Below are positions 40,342 through 53,125 of a DNA stretch of 64,000 bases, piece by piece. Numbering within the stretch: position 1 is the stretch's first letter; each line of letters begins with the position of its first letter. The stretch is taken from the NCBI GenBank assembly GCA_000320545.1, contig ADNK01002424.1:1-64000 (forward strand), read 5' to 3'. The notes under the pieces were generated by a model. The model made no database searches, was not told the DNA's origin, and saw only the letters and a program-made list of their open reading frames with translations. The DNA is from Bigelowiella natans CCMP2755. Its lineage: Eukaryota; Cercozoa; Chlorarachniophyceae. A program made the position numbers and the translations under genes.

Positions 40342-41481
40342 TCTACAATTGCTTCTTCTTCTTCTTGTTATAACTATGGGGTGTGCATATTACTCCTATC
40401 TACTCCTACTTCTACTACTATTTCTACTACTACTTCTACTACTCTTACTACTACTTCTGCCATCGATCATTTTAAGGTGCGACGTGAATGGGATGTGTCG
40501 TATGTTCCTATCAAGCTACTAGAGCCTCTCCGCTCGCGTTACGATAAGATATGTAACCGCCGAAACACCGAAGATAAGAAGGTGTGTAAGCAAGCAGTAC
40601 GTGTTTATTCATCAGAGGGAGAGGGGGAGGGGGATGGGGATCACGGTGAAATGAGGATGGTTTAATGATGACCTTTTTCCTTTCCTTCTCCAAATCCTGT
40701 TCTTGTTTCTTCTTCTTCATCTTACACTTGTCGCATACTTGTCGCAGGTAATATACGGTCGTCTAAAACAGCTTCTACACAAGGAGTTCAACGCAACATT
40801 GGCGCTCAGGGAAAACGCTGAGGACCTGGTTATCAATCACCATCGGCGGCCATTGATATTTACCAACAGCATCAGTGAGAAGAATAAGCTCAAGAAAGAA
40901 TGGGGATCCTCAAAGCCAAAATGTGTACGAATTATGACAAAACATGAAGGCGCACACGGCATAAACATGCAATTTGAGTGTGATGCTATCGTCACCCGTC
41001 CTCACCCTGGAGATATTATGGAACAGGTAATAAATTGATAATCGCACCACCCACCTGTGTTTTGATAATAATAATAATAATGATAATGATTACAATAATA
41101 TTGTTGATCATAATGGAGTCGCAGGATCAAAAGTTGTAAAATAATTAGTAACTACTTTATTTTCTTCTTGGGCAATGAATCTTCCCCTTGTTCTTCTTGG
41201 TTAAACAACAACAACAACAGATGAAAGGCAGGATAGATCGTCCTGGCCAAAAGCATACGAAGTTGCTCCTTCGAATCATATATGCAGCAGGGACAGTGGA
41301 AGACGTGGAGGCAGCTAATGTACGGGTTTGCGGTCGTTTTGTGAGACAATATCTTAATCCATTGTCGGAGCAATTTTGTCAACTGGCTTTAGAAGGAAAG
41401 GCTGGAGAGCTGAGAGAAGGCTTTGATCGTAAATTGCGGAAAGAAAATGAAACGAATGCGAAGAAAGGGAACAAGATGTGA
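28580..41481 (+). CDS. Giant SNF2-like ATPase with N-terminal UBA-like repeats
   Basis: About 19 exons, roughly 2,700 aa: 28580-28600, 28726-28806, 28902-28988, 29129-29281, 29507-~30249, ~30480-30884, 31144-31186, 31385-32567, 32684-36257, 36656-36813, 37150-37276, 37678-37894, 38513-38580, 38687-38977, 39372-39566, 40047-40223, 40477-40581, 40748-41026, 41221-41481. Three UBA-like helical repeats open it (FYLQQSGFDVSQAV, YYLRKSSYDLEETI, LEDLLLQAGYDIEAAL). Ser/Lys/Asp-rich linkers, a C-x2-C...CPEH zinc-like segment and an MgsA/WRNIP1-like stretch (LQKCLRRG...VLEDITLYHP, about 34.1-34.3 kb) follow. The motor has LWPHQQATAQRVVDG, Walker A VGAGKTLGA, LVLLPNKRLIDEW, Walker B AIDECTSVQN, LSATFF, and GRIDRPGQ as motif VI. 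The role is probably DNA or chromatin remodelling or repair steered by ubiquitin-like signals (inference). The 30.25-30.48 kb join is unresolved. Confidence 0.85.
36349..38252. repeat. Microsatellites in SNF2-like gene introns
   Basis: CA then TA near 36,350-36,413; CTC near 37,051-37,082; AGT near 37,435-37,468; TTA near 37,634-37,664; AGT near 37,986-38,013; TA near 38,214-38,252. Similar CT and TA tracts lie at 39,205-39,298 and 40,305-40,337. All are intronic except short AGT tracts that encode serines at 37,785-37,804. Confidence 0.85.
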
Positions 41482-44370
41482 TTATTTGAGCAAGAATACT
41501 AACGAATAATAATTTGGAGAACAAAGTATTTCTTTGTATTTCTTCTCACCCACAAAAATCATATTAGTTAAGGTTAAGTAGATTGGCAATAGTTAAATTG
41601 GTTAGTGTGCTGGGAAGTTGAGTTTAGCTTATCTAGTTATGTTGAGCATATATTAGCAGAACATAAGGTTACGATGAAGCACATAACATTTGGCCAACTT
41701 GTAGGAGGAAGAGGGCAGTTGTTGTTGTACAGTAGTGATAGCAGCGCTGCCTCGTGTAGAATGTAGAACTGTTGCTGTACTTCAGCCTTTGCAAACACAG
41801 CCGCAGAACAAAGGCATCGCAACCAAACACTTCACATCGTCGAGCCCTCGCAGCATGCATGCGCCCATCAGCTATGCGTGATTACCGTCATCACTAGCAT
41901 AGTGTGCGTGCATAACGCATGCATTTCATCATTGTTTTCAATGCCCCCTCCAGACCACCTAGAGTGCGCAATTTGCCGCATGCTATGCATGTGCGTGGCT
42001 GGCTAGCTGGCGTGGGTGCTTGCGCACGTGCGTGCGCGCGATCTATCGAGCTACAAGGCGACGCCCACAACAATGCATGCGAGGTAAACATTCAATGTTC
42101 ATTCTGCGCTTGTTAGCATGTGCGCACAGTGATGTGATCAACAAGCACGCCATGCTAGCATGCTAGCACAGGCGTGTCACATCACGCACATGCGCATCAT
42201 CACTAGATCACTTGCACGCACGAGCTGTGTGACAGAATGGTTCATGGCTCGCTTGTGCAATGAAGTGGACAGAAGCAAGTCCAAATGTGACCAAATGTGT
42301 CTTTGCACAACTGGGCGAAAAGCGCAAGTGAACTGAGACAGCTTGGCAAATGCATGAGCGCATGCACGCGATTTTTTCGCGCGAGCGCTTGGCAATGATT
42401 ACTAGATCATTGTGAACACACTGGAACAACGTGTTTTCACCATGCATGTAGCAGCTTTGATCAAGTGTCTGTTTGTCTCCGCGCTCTCACGTGCATCATG
42501 AATTCGAAGGCATCGAACCGCCATGTGACGTGTGCAATGGAACCATCCAAATTTTGCACTTTTGCACGAAACGTGATGCGTCATTCCAACACAATGCGAG
42601 CAGACGAATGACTGATGATCACAGACATGCAATGCCATGCACATGCTGTATGTGATGTTGCTGTGTCCATTGTGAGCATGGCTCCATTTTTTGGGCCCCG
42701 GGCAACAGTCCTTCCTCACCTCACATGCCCCAAACGTGCTCATTGTGGACATGCAACACCATGCATGTGCTGCACATGACATTGCTGTGTCTGTTGTGAT
42801 GCGAACTGCAAACGCTTGGATCTCATCAACTCATTGATGACAGTTGTGGTGCATGAGGGACGGCTGCAGTCTCAGCAGTGCTCGAATTGTGTCACGCAAG
42901 TTGAGAAGTGCCATGCATGATTGTGTGGACTCACACATTCACAGCTTGCCCAAACGTGTGACATCGACACAAAGTGAGCTGTTTCAAAAACTAGGTGATG
43001 TTTTTCGACAAATTTTTGCTCAACGTGCAGCTGTCATTGCGCACTTCAATTTGGCTCAATTGAATTTGATCACGCTTGCAAAAAGTCTCGGTGTGCGGCA
43101 CGTGGGAACACACAAAATGTCGACATTTTGCTGCATGTGACTATATGACCACGCACCAAGTGGTCACACGGAGCAAAACGTCGACATTTTGACACTCCTG
43201 GACTCGTTTGACCAGTGCTTTCAGCAATTTTCATCACTTTTTGCTGTGCACGCGCAATTCTGAGCATTCGTGCCAATGGGATAGTTGTTTTTGATTTTTC
43301 TTGAACAAGTAAAAACTCTGATTTCCCAATTTTGCCCAATTTTCAAAACACAAAAACTGAGGTGTCTCCTTGAGATTTTGGGTTTGCGGGCCCAACCACT
43401 TGTGCTGCATGTCAGATGGCTCTTGATCAACAGCTCAGAGGAACAGTTTCCTGCAACTCCTGCTGTGCTTGGAGCTGGTTAGAACCAAAGTGCATGAGGT
43501 TTTTCTCCTTGCATGGCACGCAGATGGCTCAATTTTGGGCAATGAAAGTGGAATTTCTCGAAAACTAGAACGAGATTGAACACAAAACTTGCATCACATC
43601 GATTCCGTGCACATGTGCGTTGCTCCTGGCCACGTCTTGTCTTGACGTGTGCTCACATGTCATGGCCCCGCTCGTCACACAGCCCAATGTTGTGTGGTTT
43701 GGGCAAGATGTGATGGTCCCTGCAATGTGCGTGTGTGCCGTCTGCGACACGTGCATCAACCACTTCACACGTGCCTTGCTATATTGCACCTAGCTCATGA
43801 TGCACGTACTAGCACAGCTCACACATGCCTCACATCAGCGCGCACATGTGCACACATGCATTGCAGCTACAACACCTGGCAATTTTTGGCACATGGATGT
43901 CGTGGTTTGTTTGGCGGTGCATGTGTGGATGTGAACAAGAGAGCATGTGTGCTTTCATTTCAGTGCACTGGTCGTGCACCTGGAGTGTGTGGGCACATGT
44001 GTTCTCATACGCGTACACGCATGCATGTATGAGTGGACTCATAGTCCCTGTGTGGTGACAGTGTAGACGGCACGCAACACACATGTAGACTGCTAAGCTG
44101 TGCTGAGATGCACCATGCATGAGCCGCATGTGTGTAGTACCGCGCAATTGTTTTCTACGTACGTACACATTTTTTGCATTGGGCTGTGTATGAGTTAATT
44201 TCATGTTACTGTGGCTTATGGCAATTCTCAACAAGTGTTCCCATAATGGCTGCTATGACTTAAAATACGGGCTACTGACTGTGGCTTATGGATGGCAACT
44301 ACACTAACCACTCCTCCACCTATAATCTAATGTGTTAAAGTAGTAAAATCTTCTTGGTATTGCTCATATT
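41482..44370. other. Largest TGCA/palindrome-rich island, convergent gap
   Basis: Between the 3' ends of the SNF2-like and LC8 genes. From about 41,800 to 44,140 the DNA is GC-richer and saturated with TGCATGC, CATGCTAGCATG, GCACGTGCG, CACATGTG and TTGTGCAA words. Open frames exist on both strands in several frames with no family resemblance and many Cys/His/Met codons, as expected from TGCATG-rich non-coding DNA. The edges (41,482-41,800 and 44,140-44,370) look like ordinary AT-rich 3' flanks. Confidence 0.7.
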
Positions 44371-44948
44371 TTACCCATGTTTCCATAACATAACACCCAT
44401 CTCAGCGATATGAAAATACGCCATATCTTTCGTGTTGAATGACACGAAAGAGCCAAATGATTTTCCGACTATACAATTCCACGCTTTAGACCCCTTGAAA
44501 GAGGTATCGAATTCCTCTTTTAATAACTTCGCAATATCTTGCCAATGTGCTATCTGAAATCCATATAGAATTTCAGTATAGACAAAGAAGGAAACCAACC
44601 CTATCAAGTTTATTACTACTATACACGATAGAGAAATCAATTAGCTTTTAGGTATTTAGACGTAATCTAGTGTAGATAATGATCATACGAGAATGAGTCA
44701 ATTCTAATTGCTAAAACCTAATAAAGAGGTACGTTACTATACCCTTTAAAATAGTTTAAAGAGTCTAAATTGAACAAAGCTGAAGAATATAATCATACCT
44801 CGCCTCGCGATCGTTTCATGTATGCCTCCCTCGCTACTTGAAATGCTCTCTCCACCTGTTCCTTGTCCATACTTATATAGTTTTTGCTAGGTACTGGGGC
44901 ATTTTCGAGATCGATTTGCCGCTGGGCTTTCCTAGCGGATCTTGACAT
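44371..44948 (-). CDS. LC8-type dynein light chain
   Basis: Exons 44799-44948 and 44371-44553 give 110 aa. LC8 is a small dimeric hub that binds short peptides in the dynein intermediate chain and many other partners. The second exon holds the conserved core: DIAKLLKEEFD, WNCIVGKSFGSFVS, then KDMAYFHIAEMGVMLWKHG, which aligns with 'DIAAYIKKEFD', 'W.CIVGR.FGSYV' and 'YFYLGQVAILLFK.G' of the family. Usual length is about 89 aa; the extra 20 residues or so form a basic N-terminus. The sequence is somewhat divergent (Ser-Phe for Asn-Phe at the FGS motif, Met-Trp near the end), so it may be a paralogue rather than the canonical copy. An acceptor-like AG lies just upstream of the ATG. Confidence 0.85.
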
Positions 44949-45245
44949 TCTCTTCGCCCTTTGAAATTGAGAAATTACTATTATTCTCATGAAGAAGAAG
45001 AAGAGGAAGAAGAAAGACCATATTCTTTACTCTCTCGATAGGCACCAGCATATCATGATGCTTATATTATTACGCATGCGTATTGGTTTGCAATCATTCA
45101 ATATGTCATATCAATAAGATTAATGATTTTGTCGTACTCTTTGAATTGTAAGAGTTGACACTCTTCCCCGTAGAATGGAAGGGGGGGAGGGCCGCTGTAA
45201 CGACTATTCAGTTGGTATTAGTTGTATGTACGACTTGACTGCATT

Positions 45246-45307
45246 TTCTATCTGCGACAAGGAAAATAATGTAAGTACATTTCCTATCTGCGACAAGGAA
45301 AATAATG
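45246..45307. repeat. 36-bp tandem repeat, two copies
   Basis: ctatctgcgacaaggaaaat recurs at 45,248 and 45,284, with the flanking aatg also repeated. Confidence 0.9.
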
Positions 45308-47021
45308 AGATACAACAAAATATAGGAAGGACTCGACATTCATCGACTTAGGCAACAAGTACCCCTGGTAGACAGAATTTGTGCATTCAGACAGGAGCAG
45401 AAGACTCTCGCTCTTGTGCTTCTACTGAGGGAGGGAAGGGTAATGGAAGCGACTCCTCTTTCTTAATCGTTATGGAACTGTCCAATGCCCCATTAACTGC
45501 CTAAAATTCCATTCCATGTCCACTAATCATCACCGGAAGATGAACCAACAAAAAAACAAAGGATGAAAGCAGCGACAACTAAATCCAAATGCTATTAGAG
45601 CACACTCATGGCGTAGGCGAATACATCCTACCAGCCGACGGTAGGATCATGTTCTTAACTTCAGAAAATACGGCTCATATCTTCTAGGGTGCCTACCTAA
45701 AGAAGGAACCGAGGAACGCTTCGAGGGCACATATGTGAATGTCACTAACTCCATTATCACTCACAATGATTCTTCGAACATCTGTAGACAGGCAACAAAT
45801 ATCGAAAAGCAGGAGAGGTTGAAGAATCCCTTACCTTAGTAAATCGCTCAAAGAGTGCTTGCAATTATTGCTTTTTCGCACCACAAACAATCTGTGTGTG
45901 TCTAGTAAATAAAGAGGAAAAACTGAGAGTTTAAACAAAATTCACAGCGGCACAATCCAAAACGAATCTGTCTTTAATCGTAAAGGAAATTAATGGTATC
46001 AAATCTTGTTGGCACATTCATAAGCAAACCAGTCAATTAATTCCAAGATCAATAGTTGTGTTGGTATTACGTTACCGCAGGAATTTGTATCCTAGCCTCA
46101 CTTGGTTGTACATTTGTGGCCATTTCTTTGGCATATCGATCTATGTGGGGAGAGAAGGCCCAAACTGGGGCATACGTTCTGTAATTTTTGAAATGTGAAC
46201 AACATGCGGTCACAGAATTTCAAATTTGCTGAAAAAATGGTCGCTGTGCAAGCAAGTGCCATCAATGAATATTCTGCTGAAGGGTATGAAGTGTTTTGTA
46301 TTTCTACACCTGTGTCAATACTAGCAAAAATTGAATTGTATTTGACTACCTTGTTTTGGTTGAAGCCGTGCATATTTTTTGCATTGGCGAAACCCTTGTT
46401 CAATTTTCAAACATGATTGATCAGATTTCATGATCGGATAAAAACGTTTGGCACGATTGAGCCACGCGCACATCACTGACGCATCATTGTCAAACGTTCA
46501 ATTTACATTGATTTGCAAGGATCGAATCAAAACCAACGCGGAATGCAAAAGGGGAAAGCCAAACTTACGTGCAAACAAACGCAAACGCAAAAGCACAAAA
46601 TGCACACGTGTGAATATGTGTGGCCACGTGTCCACATTATGTCCTTTTGCGTTTCAGGTTTTATAATTTCACGGTGTGGTGTGCAGAACACATTGTAAAT
46701 TGTGAGCGTTTTAATTTGGGATTGTGTCCCAATCGTTGAATTAATAGTTCGGATCACAGAGAAAAACTAAATATGCACACGCGTGTAACATTGGAACAAA
46801 AGTGTCGGTGCTTTCATTCTTGCACATTTTAACAGACATACCGATTATCTCACGTTAGACAAGGTGAAAAAAAAAGGAGCGTCTTTGATCACACGGGTAC
46901 CTCGATAAATTGAAGGTACAACGCGTTTAAAACATTTTTCGCTTGTTGTCAAATAAGAGTGTCCTGTATTACCGCTAGAAATAACCATAAATTGCCAGTT
47001 ATGGTACTGCATGCAGCGAAT

Positions 47022-47084
47022 GGCCGTCTTTTTGGTGCATCAAGTAACCAGAATGGCAGTCATTTTGGTGCATCAAGTGACCAC
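47022..47084. repeat. Imperfect ~32-bp tandem repeat
   Basis: ttttggtgcatcaagtaacc and ttttggtgcatcaagtgacc follow each other, preceded by similar ATGGC(C/A)GTC words. Confidence 0.85.
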
Positions 47085-48898
47085 CACTGCATGAAACGTT
47101 TCAAATGTTGAATGGTGTTTTTACCATTTTGTTGAGATGGTTTCTTTTCGTCTTCTGTTTGTTCACAAATTTTAACCGATGTTGAACTCTCAGTATTAAA
47201 ATTTGCTATGGATATTTGTGTGCTTTTCAGGTAGTACTATCATTTCTTTACAGTAGATAGATTGTCGTCGTTCTAGTCGGGTGAGTCTGCCTATGTAAGA
47301 TAGCAATAAATCTCTCAGTAAGAATCACTCTAGCTTTTGTGTGATCTTCTGACATATCAACCATCACCAATTCAATGCGTTAAAATGTGGAATATATGGT
47401 TCTCAACCTCTTTTCCTTGAGAAATGTACCTCACCAATGCAGTTTATACCTATGGGATAAGTTATGTAGATGACCTAAGACGTACCTTACATCCAGTGGA
47501 TCTCACGATGTAAGCTTGAAGTAGATCCAGGTTTCTAGTGTGCAGTCCAGACTTCGTAGCAAGCAGGTATTCAAATTCTTATATTTTTCATGCAGTGACA
47601 GCCAGGACACGCTTAGTTATTGCACTTTATATTTTCTCTTTATTCCTCCTTTCGAAAATTAATAGACTACGACGTTGTTCATCAGTATGATGACAACGTT
47701 CTCAGTTTCATGTCAATCGACACAAAGCTGCTATTCAACCATCAAGAAAGATCTTAAATTCATTTATTTCAAAGCACATTAGTCTCTGGGCCTTTAAATT
47801 TATATTTGTATCCTATCTACACGCGAGAAAGAACATGCCTTGGCACGGTCCTACTCTTTTGGAGTGATTCGTTCCTGGAACCTTTCCACACACAAAATAT
47901 GGTTTAATGAAGACACAAAAACCATACTTCAATGCCATAATATTCCTGTGGCCGATAAAATCCTGGTTACACAACTTAACTAGGCTTTCCATCCATTCTT
48001 TTTCGGAAGAAATTTTATTTTCATCCTCTGTCTATAAAACTATAATTTCTACATATAATGACAAGGGAAATATTATGTTAATTTTAGGACTTTATGACTG
48101 TCACTTGATATTTATAAAGTTAGATTATGGCTAAAAATACTTTCTTTCATACAAGATATCGTAATACACAAAATAAGATATCATAAAATATTAGACTTTC
48201 AAATTCAATATAACTGGAAATATATGAACCTGAAGTTTTGCTGAACATTTAATAAATTCACTATATCATAGAAAACTAAAGAAATACTTGACAAATTCTA
48301 TTATTTTCAAGCATTGTAATTTCTTTTAGCAACATTTGTGGTCGAGTAAATTTTCAATCGTATAAATGACAGTATGGTTGGCGGTCATTATTAATTGGAT
48401 TTACCATGGGTTTAATGAAAGAAACTACATTAACTAATTCTTATCAAACAAAAATTGTTCAATTGAAATACTTATAGTTATACTTTTGATTACTGAAGAC
48501 TAGAAGGTACCAACTATCTATTACAAATAATAATGCTGCTAGGAGCGAATGGCATATTTCTTAGTATTAATTAGTGACGGACGCCAGAATATATTGCTTT
48601 AACATGTAGATAACGAGACGAGCGTTGCGCTAAAGCATTAGAACCACCCTCCGCATATCCATCCTTCCCCCTTTTTCCCCCCCTTTTTTTCTCTCTTTCA
48701 CTCTCTCTCTCTCTCTCTCTCTTTCTCACTTCAACAACATTTAGAGGGATGCCAAATACTTTAGGTACAATTATTTAGAATGGTAATTACTTTTAGTTAT
48801 AAATACTCGAATTCACCGCGAGTGTATTATCTAACAAACATCAGCTACAAACAATGATGCCATAGCGCCAGCTATTCTATCCACGTAAATATTATCCA

Positions 48899-48933
48899 CA
48901 CATACACACAAACACACACACACACACACACAA

Positions 48934-48972
<39 letters not shown>
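48899..48972. repeat. CA to TA compound microsatellite
   Basis: (CA)n followed directly by (TA)n, the same compound arrangement seen at 13.7 kb and 36.35 kb. Confidence 0.9.
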
Positions 48973-48974
<2 letters not shown>

Positions 48975-51553
48975 TTTATATATGTACGTATGTTATTAAG
49001 AATAAGGCGCCGTATAGATTATACTATTAAATAACACATCAAAGTCTATACAAATATTATATATTTTAAAAAAATGTTTGGAAGTAGAATTGGTTTTCAG
49101 ACAATTTTGTATACGTATATGAAAAATTAAAAATATTTCATTAAGGAATCATAATGACTATTGGTAGTTAATAACTAACTATGATCTATCTTTTAAAATA
49201 TTTTGAATCCATTAAAGAAAAAATGATGATTCATTTAAACTGTTTACAATATTAATTCTTAAAGTAAATATCTTTATTATTCAATGGTTCAATCATAGGC
49301 TGAATAGATAGATTTTTTGTTTAACTATTGTATCAAGACATTTACCCAGTTTGCATAATGGCATTTAGTGCATAAATAAATTTTGTGAAATTGTATTAGC
49401 TATGAAATTGATATTTGTTAAATTCATTACTTGAAAACGTAAACTTCAATTTATTTTAATTTTAGACAATTAATTTATGTTTTTTTGCACTGGATCTCTG
49501 TAAGCGGAAAAAGGACAGGCAAACGGTATATCAAATATATCCACATAGCTACATACGTAAGACGACGACATCCACACATGTTGCGACAAGCGTAATTTCG
49601 CTATAATTTTTTTTGGTATATGCGATGTGGCCAGAATAAAATGCTGAACCCTTCCTGGTACATTGTTTTTAGAGCCAACAAGTCACTCAATGTGCGCATT
49701 TATGTGCATGTGACAGGATAATTATGATACGCCGCATAGTAATATGATATCAATTATTGCTTTATACCACATTATTAATCAATTAATTAGTGGACATTTT
49801 TTGACAGATAGTGATGATGTAATTTGTTTCATTTTTATTCAAAAAGACTAAAACCCATTGCGCAAGATTCATTTTTACTTTCTGTGTCAGTACTTGCTAC
49901 AATTTGACACCGAGCCGATGCTGGCCTGAGACTCACACACCGTCCATTGATTCGATCATACGACCACCACCTGCTAATCCTAAAAAATGAATTACGTTTT
50001 TCGTCTTTCTAAGCTTGTTTCCGGTTGGATACGCACTTTTTGGAGAATTATTGTTACTTTCTCGGATTAATTGTCTGCGTTTAACATAGCCGAGAGACCT
50101 TAAATTTCTTTTGATGTAGTTTGTGGTGTTGAACTAGTAAAGCTTGTAGGTTAGGATCTGTACTCCTTCAGCTTTAATGGATTTGTCGCATATTTTTATT
50201 TTCGTTGCCCGGAAACCTACTTGTGCCTTTGCTACCCCGCTTGTTCGTTTGTGAATTAATTTGTATTTTACCACACCTCAGATTGGAATGTAGTTCTTCG
50301 TCAAGATCACTACTGGAAAGTCACTCGATTTCGATGTAAAGATTATTATCGATCATATTGTCTCCATCCTCTGCATTGTTGTCACTTATTCCCTCCTTCT
50401 CCTCCGATCTGTCTTATCTCTTTTTCCCCACTTCTATCATCATTAGCGGTGGTCCGTTGATCCCCACAAACATAAAATTGGCGCTATGATACGCAGTTGG
50501 GATAAACATGAGAAAGCGTAGTTTCATGGGTGTCATCGAGACTGCGGCCACAGAATGCACCACCTCGCTTGTACAATCGGAGTTGAGGTTTTATGTTCTA
50601 AGGGATATCCATAGTCCACCCTCTGTTCGTCCAAAGAGCTGGTAATAGCGGGTGACGAAGTTGTTAGGAATGCATCCCTGAAACGCCCAAACGTGGTTGG
50701 TTTAGTGGCAGATTTTGTCGCTTAGAACGCATTATCCAATACACTTTTTCGAGAGAATTAATCATTGATTCATTCTTTCCGTATGCAGGTGGGCAGAAGG
50801 AGAATACCGTCGTTTCCCCCGCACATCGATGTGGCGCTATCCCCAGTAGTACCCCTCCCCCTCTCCGCGCGAGGAGGAGCCTACAGTGGCAGCAGCGACT
50901 ACTGTGGCGGTGGCAGCGACGGCGATCTCGGGCGGAGACGCGTTCGGGGGGAGTGCTTGGAAGTTGGGGTGTTGGTTCTCCTGGGCGGCAACCAAGCTCA
51001 CTGACTGCAGCGTGGCCTGTGAATAAGAGTTTCTGAGCAAGGAGGTATTCAAAGCACGGATCCTCATCCTGCCCAGACGGTGTATGGTTCCTCTTCCACG
51101 TCCACAACTTCCTCCCCTTCCGAGGCCAGGACGTGTAGGGTGTTTGCTCTTGGCTAGATGGGACTAAAGCGCGGTGGTGTACTTGAAAGTATATATTTTG
51201 ATATTGTTTGTGTGTTTTGAGTTGCGAATAATGTGTGTTTGAGTTGTGAGGTGACTACCTGTCGGCTCATCGACTGCTCCTCCCCCCTCCCCGAGGATGG
51301 ATTGTGAGATTGCTCCTTTCTTTCTTTCTTTCTTCTGCCGAGCTTCTCTCTTCTAAATCTATTATTAGCATTGTTGCCGAATTATTGTTCTTATGATTTA
51401 GTATTATTTTTTTAATTGCCGAATTATTATTCTTATGATTTATTTCCAAAAGAATTATTCGGTAGTTCGGCTCTGCTCGTGGCTCGTGGATTCTACGAAG
51501 ACGACGACGAGCCTAGGAGCGGTGGAGGTGGTGATCTGTGCAGTTGCTTCATC

Positions 51554-53026
51554 ATGGCGAATAGTAGGAGGACAAGCATGACCAGAAGCCGCTTGAATCG
51601 CTTTATACATAACAAGTGACGTTATCATCATCATCCTCACCATCATCATCATCAACATTACCATGGGCTGGCTTTTGGAGTACTTTCATCACACCATTCT
51701 CTAACGCAAAATCATCAGGTTGTTCCGCCTTAGGACATTAACAGCAGCTTGTTTAACCATATTGGTTTGTGTTATCGCTGCGGTCGCGCTGAATCTCAAT
51801 CAAAACTGTGGAAATGCTTTAAGATGGAAAACATGGTTGACAAAAAGAGGCGGTATATCAACGCCATTGTTTCGGAAGCATGCGTCTCATGTATTTCAAG
51901 GAAGTGCAGCAGTTAGAGAGACATACGGAACTAGGCTTGGTCGTGTTTTTCGAGAGCAGGATATTATCGGTTGCTGTTCAAAGCGGCAGGATGTAGTAAT
52001 AGTACATGTGGTGCTTCCTCATGCTGCTTCTATGGCGTCAGAACGACTCAAAACCAGGTGAAGAAGAAGAAGAAGTCAAATAACAATTGAGGAGGGAAGA
52101 GGGGGGAGGGAAAAGATAGGAACAAAGTTACAATCCTAATGCATTTACCACAATTAAAATGTTTCTATACTGCAACCGCCTTCTTCTTTATATCCTCATC
52201 TGCTGTTTGTTTTAACTTATGAGCCTCTTCTTCTTCACATCCTTATCTGTAGTATTTTCGAATATGTTCTTCTCTTCTTCCTCTTCATCTAATTGTCGTA
52301 GAATTTCTATGATCTATCGCAATTTTGAGATCGTATATATATTGCTCATCAGCCTAATCCAGAATGCTGCACCTACTCGAAGGGGTATGTAACAATAAAC
52401 ATCAAAATCGATGATGACATTATTGTATACCTGTTGTAGCGGAGGAGCGTGGCGGGAGGAGAGAGAGTTGTAGTAGTATTTCCTAATACCTCTCATTTTA
52501 CAACTTTTACTCGAATCTGTACATACACATACGGTGGTTTCAAAACGATGTTGTCTGGTGTAGTTATTGCTCGATGCTACGTCTGTGCGTGTGCTCATAT
52601 ACGGAAGAGGCGTGTGTAATATATGATAATCGATATATGAAGGCACGAATGCAACTATTTCCCAGCAGAAAATTTTGCTGCATCAAATTAAGGTTGTATT
52701 ATGATGTTACAATGATGAGTTCCTTCAATAGGTATTTCAACGATATATACTACTAAATTGACAGATTTACAAAATGAGGACACTCTTCTTTCTTTTTTCT
52801 CTCCACTTAGTATCATTTTGTATGGTATTGGTACATAGGAGTTAGAGAAAATGAATGTAGTTGAAAATCCTGCAGCATCATCATCATCGATAGATATAAA
52901 TGGTTGGTGGTCACTTATATACCAGGTATTATTATCATCAAATCAGTCATTATTTGGTTAACCAACAATAATAAATGAGTAAAGATTTGATTGAACTTGA
53001 GGTTGAGTGAATATCCTTGATTGCAG

Positions 53027-53062
<36 letters not shown>

Positions 53063-53091
53063 ATGACACATCAATCTTAATCGTCCTCGTC

Positions 53092-53125
<34 letters not shown>

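Larger units (their letters stand above)
44949..51553. other. 6.6-kb divergent gap, mostly AT-rich
   Basis: No gene recognised. About 47.2-50.3 kb is very AT-rich with stop codons in all frames. A small TGCA/CACGTG-rich patch lies at 46.43-46.80 kb. At 50.75-51.12 kb a GC-rich stretch is open on the minus strand in two overlapping frames; one reads a Gly/Arg-rich then Ala/Val-rich peptide. It may be an exon or a CpG-like promoter block for the PAP gene. An undetected gene made of tiny exons remains possible. Confidence 0.4.

Noticed and set aside
28580-41481. Giant-virus insertion as source of the SNF2-like gene
   Set aside because: The motor is divergent and reminiscent of viral helicases, but the gene has about 18 spliceosomal introns, the same microsatellites as its neighbours, and no viral genes nearby.
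41800-44140. Cys/His-rich proteins in the island
   Set aside because: Open frames occur in several frames on both strands, all with the codons expected from TGCATG-rich DNA; none shows a domain or a splice pattern.
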